Assembly: GCF_932526225.1 (NCBI RefSeq)
Contig: NC_064043.1
Span: 868,001 to 932,000 of the forward strand
From: Nematostella vectensis
Lineage: Eukaryota; Cnidaria; Anthozoa; Actiniaria; Edwardsiidae
Length of the DNA stretch: 64,000 nucleotides
Direction: 5' to 3'
Position numbers and translations under genes: made by a program. Numbering within the stretch: the first letter of the stretch is position 1; each line of letters starts with the position of its first letter. The notes beneath the pieces were generated by a model, which ran no database searches, was not told where the DNA came from, and worked only from the letters and a program-made list of their open reading frames with translations. Positions 12,390 to 25,500 of the stretch are shown here, in pieces.

Positions 12390-13197
12390 AACAAAACTAA
12401 AAAGAAAACAAACACAACAGAGACCCCCACCAACAATTTTGATTTTTTTTTACTTTCCTTTAAAAGGGGAGTGTCATGGTTAAGAGATTTGCAATACCTC
12501 TAGAGCCCTGACACAGTGAACTTCAGTGAAATTCTAATACTGACTTATGAGCTTTTGGTACATGTGGCAGACTTTAAACAAAACAAAAAAAATAACCACA
12601 AACTGTCCATTAACATAGTTTTCAATATAATATTTCATATTATTTAATAAGGTATTGACAGCTTTTAAAAAGTTCAACTGTTTGTAGACACTTAAAAGCC
12701 TACAATAAACACTGACTCCAGACATGCGCAGTACTATGCTGCTGCCCCTTTAAAGTAAAATACAGCTTTACTTAGTCAGCGTAGACAATATTGCTGATTT
12801 TGTCAATATTCTAATATAAATATATCAATATTCTCCCCCCTTACGTCTTTATTTCTATTTATTTTATGCTTTTCACATGATACCAAAACAGCGTCTTTTT
12901 TCTTCGCTAATTTGATGTCATGTACACAATAAAAGAGATGCGCCCGTGCGCATGGCGAGTCCCCAAGGGACCCAAGACGCCCAAATAGACCTCTATTTTT
13001 TGTCATCCACAATCTCGGCGAGCTGTGCGTGGCGTAACCGTATTACATGCCTGGCATCCTGGTTATTGTCCTCCCCATTAATGCGCGGGTTGGGATAACC
13101 TTGCAAGAGTGTTGTACAGCATATTCGCTCGGAAATATCGGTGCTTGGGGCCTTTGGGTTCTTTACAGCCTTCCGTAAAAGCCTTGTGCTGCCATAC

Positions 13198-13266
13198 CGA
13201 TTGGGTAATCCGTATGTATGGTTTCCGTTTTGTTCTTCAGACCGGGTTCGATCCCAGGCCAATGGG
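13198..13266 (+). pseudogene. tRNA-like block, representative of one per array B monomer
   Basis: The T-arm CCGGG-TTCGATC-CCAGG (13242-13258) pairs at 4 of 5 positions and carries the B-box match GGTTCGATCCC. Next to it, CCAATGG (13259-13265) pairs at 6 of 7 positions with CGATTGG (13198-13204) as an acceptor stem, and eight Ts follow at 13268-13275. Only 37 nt separate the acceptor stem from the T-arm, against about 41 in a normal tRNA, and no good anticodon arm is visible. Other copies of the B-box core start at 18075 (mutated), 20084, 22072 (mutated), 24081, 26040, 28052, 30014, 32020, 34021, 35983, 37939, 39952, 41906, 43868, 51979, 54172, 56328, 58284, 60289 and 62287. One inverted copy lies at 15883-15894. 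It resembles the 3' part of a tRNA-derived SINE. Confidence 0.6.
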
Positions 13267-14356
13267 CTTTTTTTTATTCGTTTTCTTTCTTTGTGCTTGA
13301 CCCCCCTAATCCTGATTGGTTTTGCTCAAAAATAATAAAAAAAGTGAGTTTGCAAAATAAGCTTGATTATATGTATTCAATTTGTTCCTAGGAAGTTAAC
13401 AAAAAACACAAAGCAAAGAGTTTGAGGAAGTAAACAAGTATGTGAACTTTAATGTTCTATTTGAAGGGGCGCATTTTGTACAGGGAAGCATACATAGAAT
13501 GCTTAACTGGTGGAGAGGGAAGCGGTAACAGTTTATTGAGCATAATGTCAACAATAGCAGGGGGAAGGGAGGGGCACTCTCTTCATACAATATTGCAGTT
13601 GTTACCTATTATTAAATAAGTTTGTAAGATATATTTGTTTATTAAGCAAGGTCTATTTCTGAGACAAGCAAACTCAAGTAAGGCTGTTGAAATAACAGGT
13701 AAGTGTTAAAAGAAAAACATTTATCTGATTAGAAAACTACTGTAGATTCCTTTGCACCAAAATAAGAACAAACTTCATTTTCTTTGTTATTTATGAGGAA
13801 CGAGATGAGCTCTACAAAGCCATAAAGAAATATGTATTGCTCATCTAAATTATACAAGTAAATGATAATATTAAAAAAAGAACTACTGTAAGTAATTAGA
13901 GTTGTTTTCATTAAACCGTGAAACAAAGTGTGATAGTTAAACGGTAATAGTTAGTAAAACACAAAAAAGAACAATAGAATCAGATCACAACAAAGTGTAA
14001 TACGCTAAAGCGTAGTTCACGGGTTAATGAAGGTTTTGACATTTCAACCTTACATCCACATGAAAGTAATGACTAATATCGAGTGCCCTACAGTAAGTGT
14101 TTTGCAGTCAAGTTGTTTTCTGTTAGTAGGTAAAAAATTATTATTAATAATAGTAATCATAGCTATGGTCACCACTTACACATATAGAACTTGTCATGAA
14201 AAGAAAGAAAAATATATATGTGCAGTCAAACAACAGAATTGCATGATAACCTTGAATATACTGAATAAAGGACTGCAAAAAAACATCTTTTGTACTAGTT
14301 GCTTGAATTGACCCTTGGCTATTTTTAGCTGAATTCCCCTCCCCCTCTAAAAAGAA

Positions 14357-14405
<49 letters not shown>
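14357..14405 (+). repeat. (AAT)n microsatellite, long allele
   Basis: About 16 AAT units sit at the standard AAT site of the second forward array B monomer. Confidence 0.95.
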
Positions 14406-14605
14406 GAACAAAACTAAAAAGAAAACAAACACAACAGAGACCCCCACCAACAATTTTGATTTTTTTTTACTTTCCTTTAAAAGGGAGTGTCATGGTTAAG
14501 AGATTTGCAATACCTCTAGAGCCCTGACACAGTGAACTTCAGTGAAATTCTAATACTGACTTATGAGCTTTTGGTGTATGTGGCAGACTTTAAACAAAAC
14601 AAAAC

Positions 14606-17600
14606 TTCACTGAAGTTCATTGTGTCAAGGCTCAAAAGCTATTGCAAATCTCTTAAACATGACACTCCCCCTTTAAAGGAAAGTAAAAAAAAAAATCAAA
14701 ATTGTTGGTGGTGGTCTCTGTTGTGTTTGTTTTCTTTTTAGTTTTGTTCTATTATTATTATTATTTTCTTTTTTAGAGGGGGAGGGGAATTCAGCTAAAA
14801 ATAGCCAAGGGTCAATTCAAGCAACTAGTACAAAAGATGTTTTTTTGCAGTCCTTTATTCAATATATTCAAGGTTATCATGCAATTCTGTTGTTTGACTG
14901 CATATATATATTTTTTTCTTTCTTTTCATTACAAGTTCTATATGTGTAAGTGGTGACCATAGCTATGATTACTATTATTTAGAATATTTTTTTACCTACT
15001 AACAGAAAACAACTTGACTGCAAAACACTTACTGTAGGGCACTCGATATTAGGCATTTCTTTCATGTTGATGTAAGGTTGAAATGTCAAAACCTTCATTA
15101 ACCCGTGAACTACGCTTTAGCGTATTACACTTTGTGGTGATCTGATTCTATTGTTCTTTTTTGTGTTTTACTAACTATTACCGTTTAACTATCACACTTT
15201 GTTTCACGGGTTAATGAAAACCACTCTAATTACTTACAGTAGTTCTTTTTAAATATTATCATTTACTTGTATAATTTAGATGAGCAATACATATTTCTTC
15301 TTGGCCTTGTAGAGCTCATCTCGTTCCTCATAAATAACAAACAAAATGAAGTTTGTTCTTATTTGGTGCAAAGGAATCTACATTAGTTTTCTAATCAGAT
15401 AATTGTTTTTTTTTTTAACACTCACCTGTTATTTCAACAGCCTTACTTGAGTTTGCTTGTCTCACAAATAGACCTTGATTAATAAACAAATATATCTTAC
15501 AAACTTATTTAATAATAGGTAACAACTGCAATATTGTATGAAGAGAGTGCCCCTCCCTTCCCCCTGAGTTTGTTGACATTATGCTCAATAAACTGTTACC
15601 TCTCCCCTCTCCACCAGTTAAGCATTCTATGTATGCTTCCCTGTACAAAATGCGCCCCTTCAAATAGAACATTAAAGTTCACATACTTGTTTACTTCCTC
15701 AAACTCTTTGCTTTGTGTTTTTTGTTAACTTCCTAGGAACAAATTGAATACATATAATCAATAAATCCAGCAAGCTTTTTTTTGCAAACTCACTTTTTTT
15801 TATTATTTTTGCGCAAAACCAATCAGGATTAGGGGGGTCAAGCACAAAGAAAGAAAACGAATAAAAAAAAGCCCATTGGCCTGGGATCGAACCCGGTCTG
15901 AAGAACAAAACGGAAACCATACATACGGATTACCCAATCGGTATGGCAGCACAAAGCTTTTACTGAAGGCTGTAAAGAACCCGAAGGCCCCAAGCACCGA
16001 TATTTCCAAGCGAATATGCTAAACAACACTCTTGCAAGGTTATCCCAACCCGCGCATTAATGGGGAGGACAATAACCAGGATCCCAGGCCCGTAATACGG
16101 TTACGCCACGCACAGCTCGCCGAGATTGTAGATGACAAAAAATAGTGGTCTATTTGGGGGTCTTGGGTCCCTTGGGGACTCGCCATGCGCACGGGCGCAT
16201 CTCTTTTATTGTGTACATGACATCAAATTAGCGAAGAAAAGAGACGCTGTTTTGGTATCATGTGAAAATCATAAAATAAATAGAAATAACGACGTAAGGG
16301 GGGAGAATATTGACATCTTCATATTAGAATATTGACAAAATCCGCAATATTGTCTACGCTGACTAAGTAAAGCTGTATTTTACTTTAAAGGGGCAGCAAC
16401 ATAGTACTGCGCATGTCTGGAGTCAGTGATTATTGTAGGCTTTTAAGTGTCAACAAACAGTTGAACTTTTTAAAAGCTGTCAATACCTTATTAAACAATA
16501 TGCAATATTATATTGAAAACTATGTTAATTGACAGTTTGTGGTCTTTTTTTTTTGTTTTGTTTAAAGTCTCCCACATGTACCAAAAGCTCATAAGTCAGT
16601 ATTAGAATTTCACTGAAGTTCATTGTGTCAGGGCTCTAGAGCTATTTCAAATCTCTTAACCATGACACTCCCCTTTTAAAGGAAAGTAAAAAAAATCAAA
16701 ATTGTTGGTGGAGGTCTCTGTTGTGTTTGTTTTCTTTTTAGTTTTGTTCTATTATTATTATTATTATTTTTTTTTTTTTTTAGAGGGGGAGAAGAATTCA
16801 GCTAAAAATAGCCAAGGGTCAATTCAAGCAACTAGTTCAAAAGATGTTTTTTTTGCAGTCCTTTATTCAATATATTCAAGGTTATCATGCAATTCTGCTG
16901 TTTGACTGCATATATATATTTTTTTCTTTCTTTTCATTACAAGTGCTATATGTGTAATTGGTGACCATAGCTATGATTACTATTATTTAGAATAATTTTT
17001 TACCTACTAACAGATAACAACTTGACTGCAAAACACTTACTGTAGGGCACTCGATATTAGGCATTACTTTCATGTGGATGTAAGGTTGAAATGTCAAAAC
17101 CTTCATTAACCCGTGAACTACGCTTTAGCGTATTACACTTTGTTGTGATCTGATTCTATTGTTCTTTTTTGTGTTTTTTTCTAACTATTACCGTTTAACT
17201 ATCACACTTTGTTTCACTTGTTAATGAAAACCACTCTAATTACTTACAGTAGTTCTTTTTTAATATTATCATTTACTTGTATAATTTAGATGAGCAATAC
17301 ATATTTCTTTATGGCTTTGTATAGCTCATCTCGTTCCTCATAAATAACAAACAAAATAAAGTTTGTTCTTATTTTGGTGCAAAGGAATCTACAGTAGTTT
17401 TCTAATCAGATAATTGTTTTTCTTTTAACACTCACCTGTTATTTCAACAGCCTTACTTGAGTTTGCTTGTCTCAGAAATAGACCTTGCTTAATAAACAAA
17501 GACATGTTACAAACTTATTTAATAATAGGTAACAACAGCAATATTGTATAAAGAGAGTGCCCCTCTCTTCCCCCTGCTATTGTTGAAATTATGCTCAATA

Positions 17601-17657
17601 AACTTTTACCTCTTCCCTCTCCACCAGTTAAGCATTCTATGTATGCTTCCCTGTACA
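14606..17657 (-). repeat. Array B, inverted block (~1.5 monomers)
   Basis: The sequence runs as the reverse complement of the flanking array B monomers. The left breakpoint is at the short palindrome AACTTCA-C-TGAAGTT. The right breakpoint is at CCCTGTACA, followed by forward TTATTCTCCCCCC. No gene is seen. Confidence 0.92.
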
Positions 17658-19293
17658 ATTATTCTCCCCCCTTACGTCTTTATTTCTATTTATTTTATGC
17701 TTTTCACATGATACCAAAACAGCGTCTTTTTTCTTCGCTAATTTGATGTCATGTACACAATAAAAGAGATGCGCCCGTGCGCATGGCGAGTCCCCAAGGG
17801 ACCCAAGACGCCCAAATAGACCTCTATTTTTTGTCATCCACAATCTCGGCGAGCTGTGCGTGGCGTAACCGTATTACAGGCCTGGGATCCTGGTTATTGT
17901 CCTCCCCATTAATGCGCGGGTTGGGATAACCTTGCAAAAGTGTTGTACAGCATATTCGCTAGGAAATATCGGTGCTTGGGGCCTTCGGGTTCTTTACAGC
18001 CTTCCGTAAAAGCCTTGTGCTGCCATACCGATTGGGTAATCCGTATGTATGGTTTCCGTTTTGTTCTTCAGACTGAATTCGATCCCAGGCCAATGGGCTT
18101 TTTTTTCAATTCGTTTTTTTTCTTTGTGCTGGACCCCCTTAATCCTGATAGGTTTTGCGCAAAAATAATAAAAAAAAGTGAGTTTGTAAAATAAGCTTGC
18201 TAGATTTATTGATTATATGTATTCAATTTGTTCCTAGGAAGTTAACAAAAAACACAAAGCAAAGAGTTTGAGGAAGTAAACAAATATGTGAACTTTAATG
18301 TTCTATTTGAAGGGGTGCATTTTGTACAGGGAAGCATACATAGAATGCTTAACTGGTGGAGAGGGAAGAGGTAAAAGTTTATTGAGCATAATTTCAACAA
18401 TAGCAGGGGAAGAGAGGGGCACTCTCTTCATACAATATTGCAGTTGTTACCTATTATTAAATAAGTTAGTAACATGTCTTTGTTTATTAAGCAAGGTCTA
18501 TTTCTGAGACAAGCAAACTCAAGTAAGGCTGTTGAAATAACAGGTGAGTGTTAAAAGAAAAACAATTATCTGATTAGAAAACTACTGTAGATTCCTTTGC
18601 ACCAAAATAAGAACAAACTTCATTTTGTTTGTTATTTATGAGGAACGAGATGAGCTATACAAAGCCATAAAGAAATATGTATTGCTCATCTAAATTATAC
18701 AAGTAAATGATAATATTTAAAAGAACTACTGTAAGTAATTAGAGTGGTTTTCATTAACCCGTGAAACAAAGTGTGATAGTTAAACGGTGATAGTTAGAAA
18801 AAAACACAAAAAAGAACAATAGAATCAGATCACAACAAAGTGTAATACGCTAAAGCGTAGTTCACGGGTTAATGAAGGTTTTGACATTTCAACCTTACAT
18901 CCACATGAAAATAATGCCTAATATCGAGTGCCCTACAGTAAGTGTTTTGCAGTCAAGTTGTTTTCTGTTAGTAGGTAAAAAATTATTCTAAATAATAGTA
19001 ATCATAGCTATGGTCATCACTTACACATATAGAACTTGTAATGAAAAGAAAGAAAAAATATATATATGCAGTCAAACAACAGAATTGCTTGATAACCTTG
19101 AATTTATCGAAAAAAGGATTGCAAAAAAACATCTTTTGTACTAGTTGCTTGAATTGACCCTTGGCTATTTTTAGCTGAATTCCCCTCCCACTCTAAAAAA
19201 GAAAATAATAATAATAATAGAACAAAACTAAAAATAAAACAAACACAACAGAGACCCCCCACCAACAATTTTGATATTTTTACACTCCTTTAA

Positions 19294-19578
19294 AGGGGCA
19301 GTGTCATGGTTAAGAGATTTGCAATAGCTCTATAGCCCTGACACAATGAACTTCAGTGAAATTCTAATACTGACTTATGAGCTTTTGGTACATGTAGGAG
19401 ACTTTAAACAAAACAAAAAAATGACCACAAACTGTCAATTAACATAGTTTTCAATATCATATTGCATATTATTTAATAAAGTATTAACAGCTTTCAAAAA
19501 GTTCAACTGTTTGTAGACACTGAAAAGCCTACAATAAACACTGACTCCAGACATGCGCAGTACTATGCTGCTGCCCCT
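19294..19578 (+). mobile_element. TTAA-flanked MITE embedded in array B monomer (representative)
   Basis: The termini are AGGGGCAGTGTCATG on the left and CATAGTACTGC mirrored by GCTGCTGCCCCT on the right, giving an inverted match of at least AGGGGCAG. TTAA lies directly outside both ends (19290-19293 and 19579-19582). At 285 bp with no coding capacity it fits a non-autonomous element of a TTAA-targeting superfamily, Kolobok or piggyBac. Every complete monomer has it at the same place, so it was captured before amplification and has since been copied as satellite DNA. In most other copies the left end has drifted to AAAAGGGGAGTGTC. Confidence 0.6.
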
Positions 19579-22500
19579 TTAAAGTAAAATACAGCTTCAC
19601 TTATTCAGCGTAGACAATATTGCGGATTTTGTCAATATTCTAATATGAATATATCAATATTCTCCCCCCTTACGTCTTTATTTCTATTTATTTTATGCTT
19701 TTCACATGATACCAAAACAGCGTCTCTTTTCTACGCTAATTTGATGTCATGTACACAATAAAAGAGATGCGCCCGTGCGCATGGCGAGTCCCCAAGGGAC
19801 CCAAGACGCCCAAATAGACCTCTATTTTTTGTCCTCCACAATCTCGGCGAGCTGTGCGTGGCGTAACCGTATTACAGGCCTGGGATCCTGGTTATTGTCC
19901 TCCCCATTAATGCGCGGGTTTGGATAACCTTGCAAGAGTGTTGTACAGCATATTCGCTCGGACATATCGGTGCTTGGAGCCTTCGGGTTCTTCACAGCCT
20001 TCCGTAAAAGCCTTGTGCTGCCATACCGATGGGGGTAATCCGTATGTATGGTTTCCGTTTTGTTCTTCAGACCGGGTTCGATCCCAGGCCAATGGGCTTT
20101 TTTTTTCAATTTGTTTTCTTTCTTTGTGCTTGACCCCCTTAATCCTGATTAGTTTTGCGCAAAAATAATAAAAAAGTGAGTTTGCAAAATAAGCTTGCTA
20201 GATTTATTGATTATGTGTATTCAATTTGTTCCTAGGAAGTTAACAAAAAACACAAAGCAAAGAGTTTGAGGAAGTAAACAAGTATGTGAACTTTAATGTT
20301 CTATTTGAAGGGGTGCATTTTGTACAGGGAAGCATACATAGAATGCTTAACTGGTGGAGAGGGGAGAGGTAACAGTTTATTGAGCATAATGTCAACAATA
20401 GCAGGGGGAAGGGAGGGGCACTCTCTTCATACAATATTGCAGTTGTTACCTATTATTAAATAAGTTTGTAAGATATATTTGTTTATTAAGCAAGGTCTAT
20501 TTCTGAGACAAGCAAACTCAAGTAAGGCTGTTAAAATAACAGTTGAGTGTTAAAAGAAAAACAATTATCTGGTTAGAAAACTACTGTAGATTCCTTTGCA
20601 CCAAAATAAGAACAAACTTCATTTTGTTTGTTATTTATGAGGAACAAGATGAGCTCTACAAGGCCAAGAAGAAATATGTATTGCTCATCTAAATTATACA
20701 AGTAAATAATATTATTAAAAAAGAATTACTGTAAGTAATTAGAGTGGTTTTCATTAACCCGTGAAACAAAGTGTGATAGTTAAACGGTGATAGTTAGTAA
20801 AACACAAAAAAGAACAATAGAATCAGATCACAACAAAGTGTAATACGCTAAAGCGTAGTTCACGGGTTAATGAAGGTTTTGACATTTCAACCTTACATCC
20901 ACATGAAAGTAATGCCTAATATCGAGTGCCCTACAGTAAGTGTTTTGCAGTCAAGTTGTTTTCTTTTAGTAGGTAAAAAATTATTCTAAATAATAGTAAT
21001 CATAGCTATGGTCACCACTTACACATATAGAACTTGTAATGAAAAGAAAGAAAAAAAATATATATGCAGTCAAACAACAGAATTGCATGATAACCTTGAA
21101 TATATTGAATAAAGGACTGCAAAAAAACATCTTTTGTACTAGTTGCTTGAATTGACCCTTGGCTATTTTTAGCTGAATTCCCCTTCCCCTCTAAAAAAGA
21201 AAATAATAATAATAATAGAACAAAACTAAAAATAAAACAAACACAACAGAGACCCCCCACCAACAATTTTGATATTTTTACACTCCTTTAAAGGGGCAGT
21301 GTCATGGTTAAGAGATTTGCAATAGCTCTATAGCCCTGACACAATGAACTTCAGTGAAATTCTAATACTGACCTATGAGCTTTTGGTACATGTAGGAGAC
21401 TTTAAACAAAACAAAAAAATGACCACAAACTGTCAATTAACATAGTTTTCAATATCATATTGCATATTATTTAATAAAGTATTAACAGCTTTCAAAAAGT
21501 TCAACTGTTTGTAGACACTGAAAAGCCTACAATTAACAATGACTCCAGACATGCGCAGTACTATGCTGCTGCCCCTTTAAAGTAAAATACAGCTTCACTT
21601 ATTCAGCGTAGACAATATTGCGGATTTTGTCAATATTCTAATATGAATATGTCAATATTCTCCCCCCTTACGTCTTTATTTCTATTTATTTTATGCTTTT
21701 CACATGATACCAAAACAGCGTCTCTTTTCTTCGCTAATTTGATGTCATGTACACAATAAAAGAGATGCGCCCGTGCGCATGGCGAGTCCCCAAGGGACCC
21801 AAGACGCCCAAATAGACCTCTATTTTTTGTCCTCCACAATCTCGGCGAGCTGTGCGTGGCGTAACCGTATTACAGGCCTGGGATCCTGGTTATTGTCCTC
21901 CCCATTAATGCGCGGGTTTGGATAACCTTGCAAGAGTGTTGTACAGCATATTCGCTCGGACATATCGGTGCTTGGAGCCTTCGGGTTCTTCACAGTCTTC
22001 CGTAAAAGCCTTGTGCTGCCATACCGATGGGGGTAATCCGTATGTATGGTTTCCGTTTTGTTCTTCAGACCGGATTCGATCCCAGGCCAATGGGCTTTTT
22101 TTTTTCAATTTGTTTTCTTTCTTTGTGCTTGACCCCCTTAATCCTGATTAGTTTTGCGCAAAAATAATAAAAAAAGTGAGTTTGCAAAATAAGCTTGCTA
22201 GATTTATTGATTATGTGTATTCAATTTGTTCCTAGGAAGTTAACAAAAAACACAAAGCAAAGAGTTTGAGGAAGTAAACAAGTATGTGAACTTTAATGTT
22301 CTATTTGAAGGGGTGCATTTTGTACAGGGAAGCATACATAGAATGCTTAACTGGTGGAGAGGGGAGAGGTAACAGTTTATTGAGCATAATGTCAACAATA
22401 GCAGGGGGAAGGGAGGGGCACTCTCTTCATACAATATTGCAGTTGTTACCTATTATTAAATAAGTTTGTAAGATATATTTGTTTATTAAGCAAGGTCTAT

Positions 22501-25500
22501 TTCTGAGACAAGCAAACTCAAGTAAGGCTGTTAAAATAACAGTTGAGTGTTAAAAGAAAAACAATTATCTGGTTAGAAAACTACTGTAGATTCCTTTGCA
22601 CCAAAAAAAGAACAAACTTCATTTTGTTTGTTATTTATGAGGAACAAGATGAGCTCTACAAGGCCAAGAAGAAATATGTATTGCTCATCTAAATTATACA
22701 AGTAAATAATATTATTAAAAAAGAATTACTGTAAGTAATTAGAGTGGTTTTCATTAACCCGTGAAACAAAGTGTGATAGTTAAACGGTGATAGTTAGTAA
22801 AACATAAAAAAGAACAATAGAATCAGATCACAACAAAGTGTAATACGCTAAAGCGTAGTTCACGGGTTAATGAAGGTTTTGACATTTCAACCTTACATCC
22901 ACATGAAAGTAATGCCTAATATCGAGTGCCCTACAGTAAGTGTTTTGCAGTCAAGTTGTTTTCTTTTAGTAGGTAAAAAATTATTCTAAATAATAGTAAT
23001 CATAGCTATGGTCACCACTTACACATATAGAACTTGTAATGAAAAGAAAGAAAAAAAATATATATGCAGTCAAACAACAGAATTGCATGATAACCTTGAA
23101 TATATTGAATAAAGGACTGCAAAAAAAAACATCTTTTGTACTAGTTGCTTGAATTGACCCTTGGCTATTTTTAGCTGAATTCCCCTCCCCCTCTAAAAAA
23201 GAAAATAATAATAATAATAATAATAATAGAACAAAACTAAAAAGAAAACAAACACAACAGAGACCTCCACTAACAATTTTGTTTTTTTTGCTTTCCTTTA
23301 AAGGGGGAGTGTCATGTTTAAGAGATTTGCAATAGCTCTAGAGCCCTGAAACAATGAACTTCAGTGAAATTCTAATACTGACTTATGAGCTTTTGGTACA
23401 TGTGGGAGACTTTAAACAAAACAAAAAAATGACCACAAACTGTCCAATAACATAGTTTTCAATATAATATTGCATATTATTTAATAAGGTATTGACAGCT
23501 TTTAAAAAGTTCAACTGTTTGTAGACACTTAAAAGCCCACAATAAACACTGACTCCAGACATGCGCAGTACTATGCTGCTGCCCCTTTAAAGTAAAATAC
23601 AGCTTTACTTAGTCAGCGTAGACAATATTGCGGATTTTGTCAATATTCTAATATGAATATGTCAATATTCTCCCCCCTTACGTCTTTATTTCTATTTATT
23701 TTATGCTTTTCACATGATACCAAAACAGCGTCTTTTTTCTTCGCTAATTTGATGTCATGTACACAATAAAAGAGATGCGCCCGTGCGCATGGCGAGTCCC
23801 CAAGGGACCCAAGACGCCCAAATAGACCTCTATTTTTTGTCATCCACAATCTCGGCGAGCTGTGCGTGGCGTAACCGTATTACAGGCCTGGGATCCTGGT
23901 TATTGTCCTCCCCATTAATGCGCGGGTTGGGATAACCTTGCAAGAGTGTTGTACAGCATATTCGCTCGGAAATATCGGTGCTTGGGGCCTTCGGGTTCTT
24001 TACAGCCTTCCGTAAAAGCCTTGTGCTGCCATACCGATTGGGTAATCCGTATGTATGGTTTCCGTTTTGTTCTTCAGACCGGGTTCGATCCCAGGCCAAT
24101 GGTCTTTTTTTTATTCGTTTTCTTTCTTTGTGCTTGACCCCCCTTAATCCTGATTAGTTTTGCGCAAAAATAATAAAAAAAGTGAGTTTGCAAAATAAGC
24201 TTGCTAGATTTATTGATTATGTGTATTCAATTTGTTCCTAGGAAGTTAACAAAAAACACAAAGCAAAGAGTTTGAGGAAGTAAACAAGTATGTGAACTTT
24301 AATGTTCTATTTGAAGGGGTGCATTTTGTACAGGGAAGCATACATAGAATGCTTAACTGGTGGAGAGGGGAGAGGTAACAGTTTATTGAGCATAATGTCA
24401 ACAATAGCAGGGGGAAAGGAGGGGCACTCTCTTCATACAATATTGCAGTTGTTACCTATTATTAAATAAGTTTGTAAGATATATTTGTTTATTAAGCAAG
24501 GTCTATTTCTGAGACAAGCAAACTCAAGTAAGGCTGTTAAAATAACAGTTGAGTGTTAAAAGAAAAACAATTATCTGGTTAGAAAACTACTGTAGATTCC
24601 TTTGCACCAAAATAAGAACAAACTTCATTTTGTTTGTTATTTATGAGGAACAAGATGAGCTCTACAAGGCCAAAAAGAAATATGTATTGCTCATCTAAAT
24701 TATACAAGTAAATAATAATATTAAAAAAGAATTACTGTAAGTAATTAGAGTGGTTTTCATTAACCCGTGAAACAAAGTGTGATAGTTAAACGGTAATAGT
24801 TAGTAAAACACAAAAAAGAACAATAGAATCAGATCACCACAAAGTGTAATACGCTAAAGCGTAGTTCACGGGTTAATGAAGGTTTTGACATTTCAACCTT
24901 ACATCCACATGAAAGTAATGCCTAATATCGAGTGCCCTACAGTAAGTGTTTTGCAGTCAAGTTGTTTTCTTTTAGTAGGTAAAAAATTATTCTAAATAAT
25001 AGTAATCATAGCTATGGTCACCACTTACACATATAGAACTTGTAATGAAAAGAAAGAAAAAAAATATATATGCAGTCAAACAACAGAATTGCATGATAAC
25101 CTTGAATATATTGAATAAAGGACTGCAAAAAAACATCTTTTGTACTAGTTGCTTGAATTGACCCTTGGCTATTTTTAGCTGAATTCCCCTCCCCCTCTAA
25201 AATAATAATAATAGAACAAAATAATAATAATAATAGAACAAAACTAAAAATAAAACAAAGGGGGAGTGTCATGTTTAAGTGAATTGCAATAGCTCTAGAG
25301 CCCTGACACAATGAACTTCAGTGAAATTCTAATACTGACTTATGAGCTTTTGGTACATGTGGCAGACTTTAAACAAAACAAAAAAAAATGACCACAAACT
25401 GTCAATTAACACAGTTTTCAATATAATATTGCATATTATTTAATAAGGTATTCACAGCTTTTAAAAAGTTCAACTGTTTGTTGACACTTAAAAGCCTACA

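Larger units (their letters stand above)
11207..14605 (+). repeat. Array B, first forward block (~1.6 monomers)
   Basis: The ~2-kb monomer begins abruptly after GTTGCGGGCAC of array A with AAACAAACAAACAGAGACC, which corresponds to AAACAAACACAACAGAGACC in other copies. The block contains the core-monomer tRNA-like site (B-box core 13244-13255), an (AT)26 run and AAT runs. From 11441 to 14546 it forms the left arm of a large inverted repeat. No gene is supported. Confidence 0.93.
11441..17657. repeat. Large inverted repeat: ~3-kb arms around a 59-bp spacer
   Basis: The left arm is 11441-14546, starting TGTACAGGGAAGC and ending GAACTTCAGTGAA. The right arm is 14606-17657, starting TTCACTGAAGTTC and ending GCTTCCCTGTACA. 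The spacer is 14547-14605. The arms correspond over their whole length, including one tRNA-like block each (13244-13255 and 15883-15894, opposite strands). Small differences, such as the (AT)26 run in the left arm against a short AT run in the right, show the arms are not identical copies. Confidence 0.85.
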
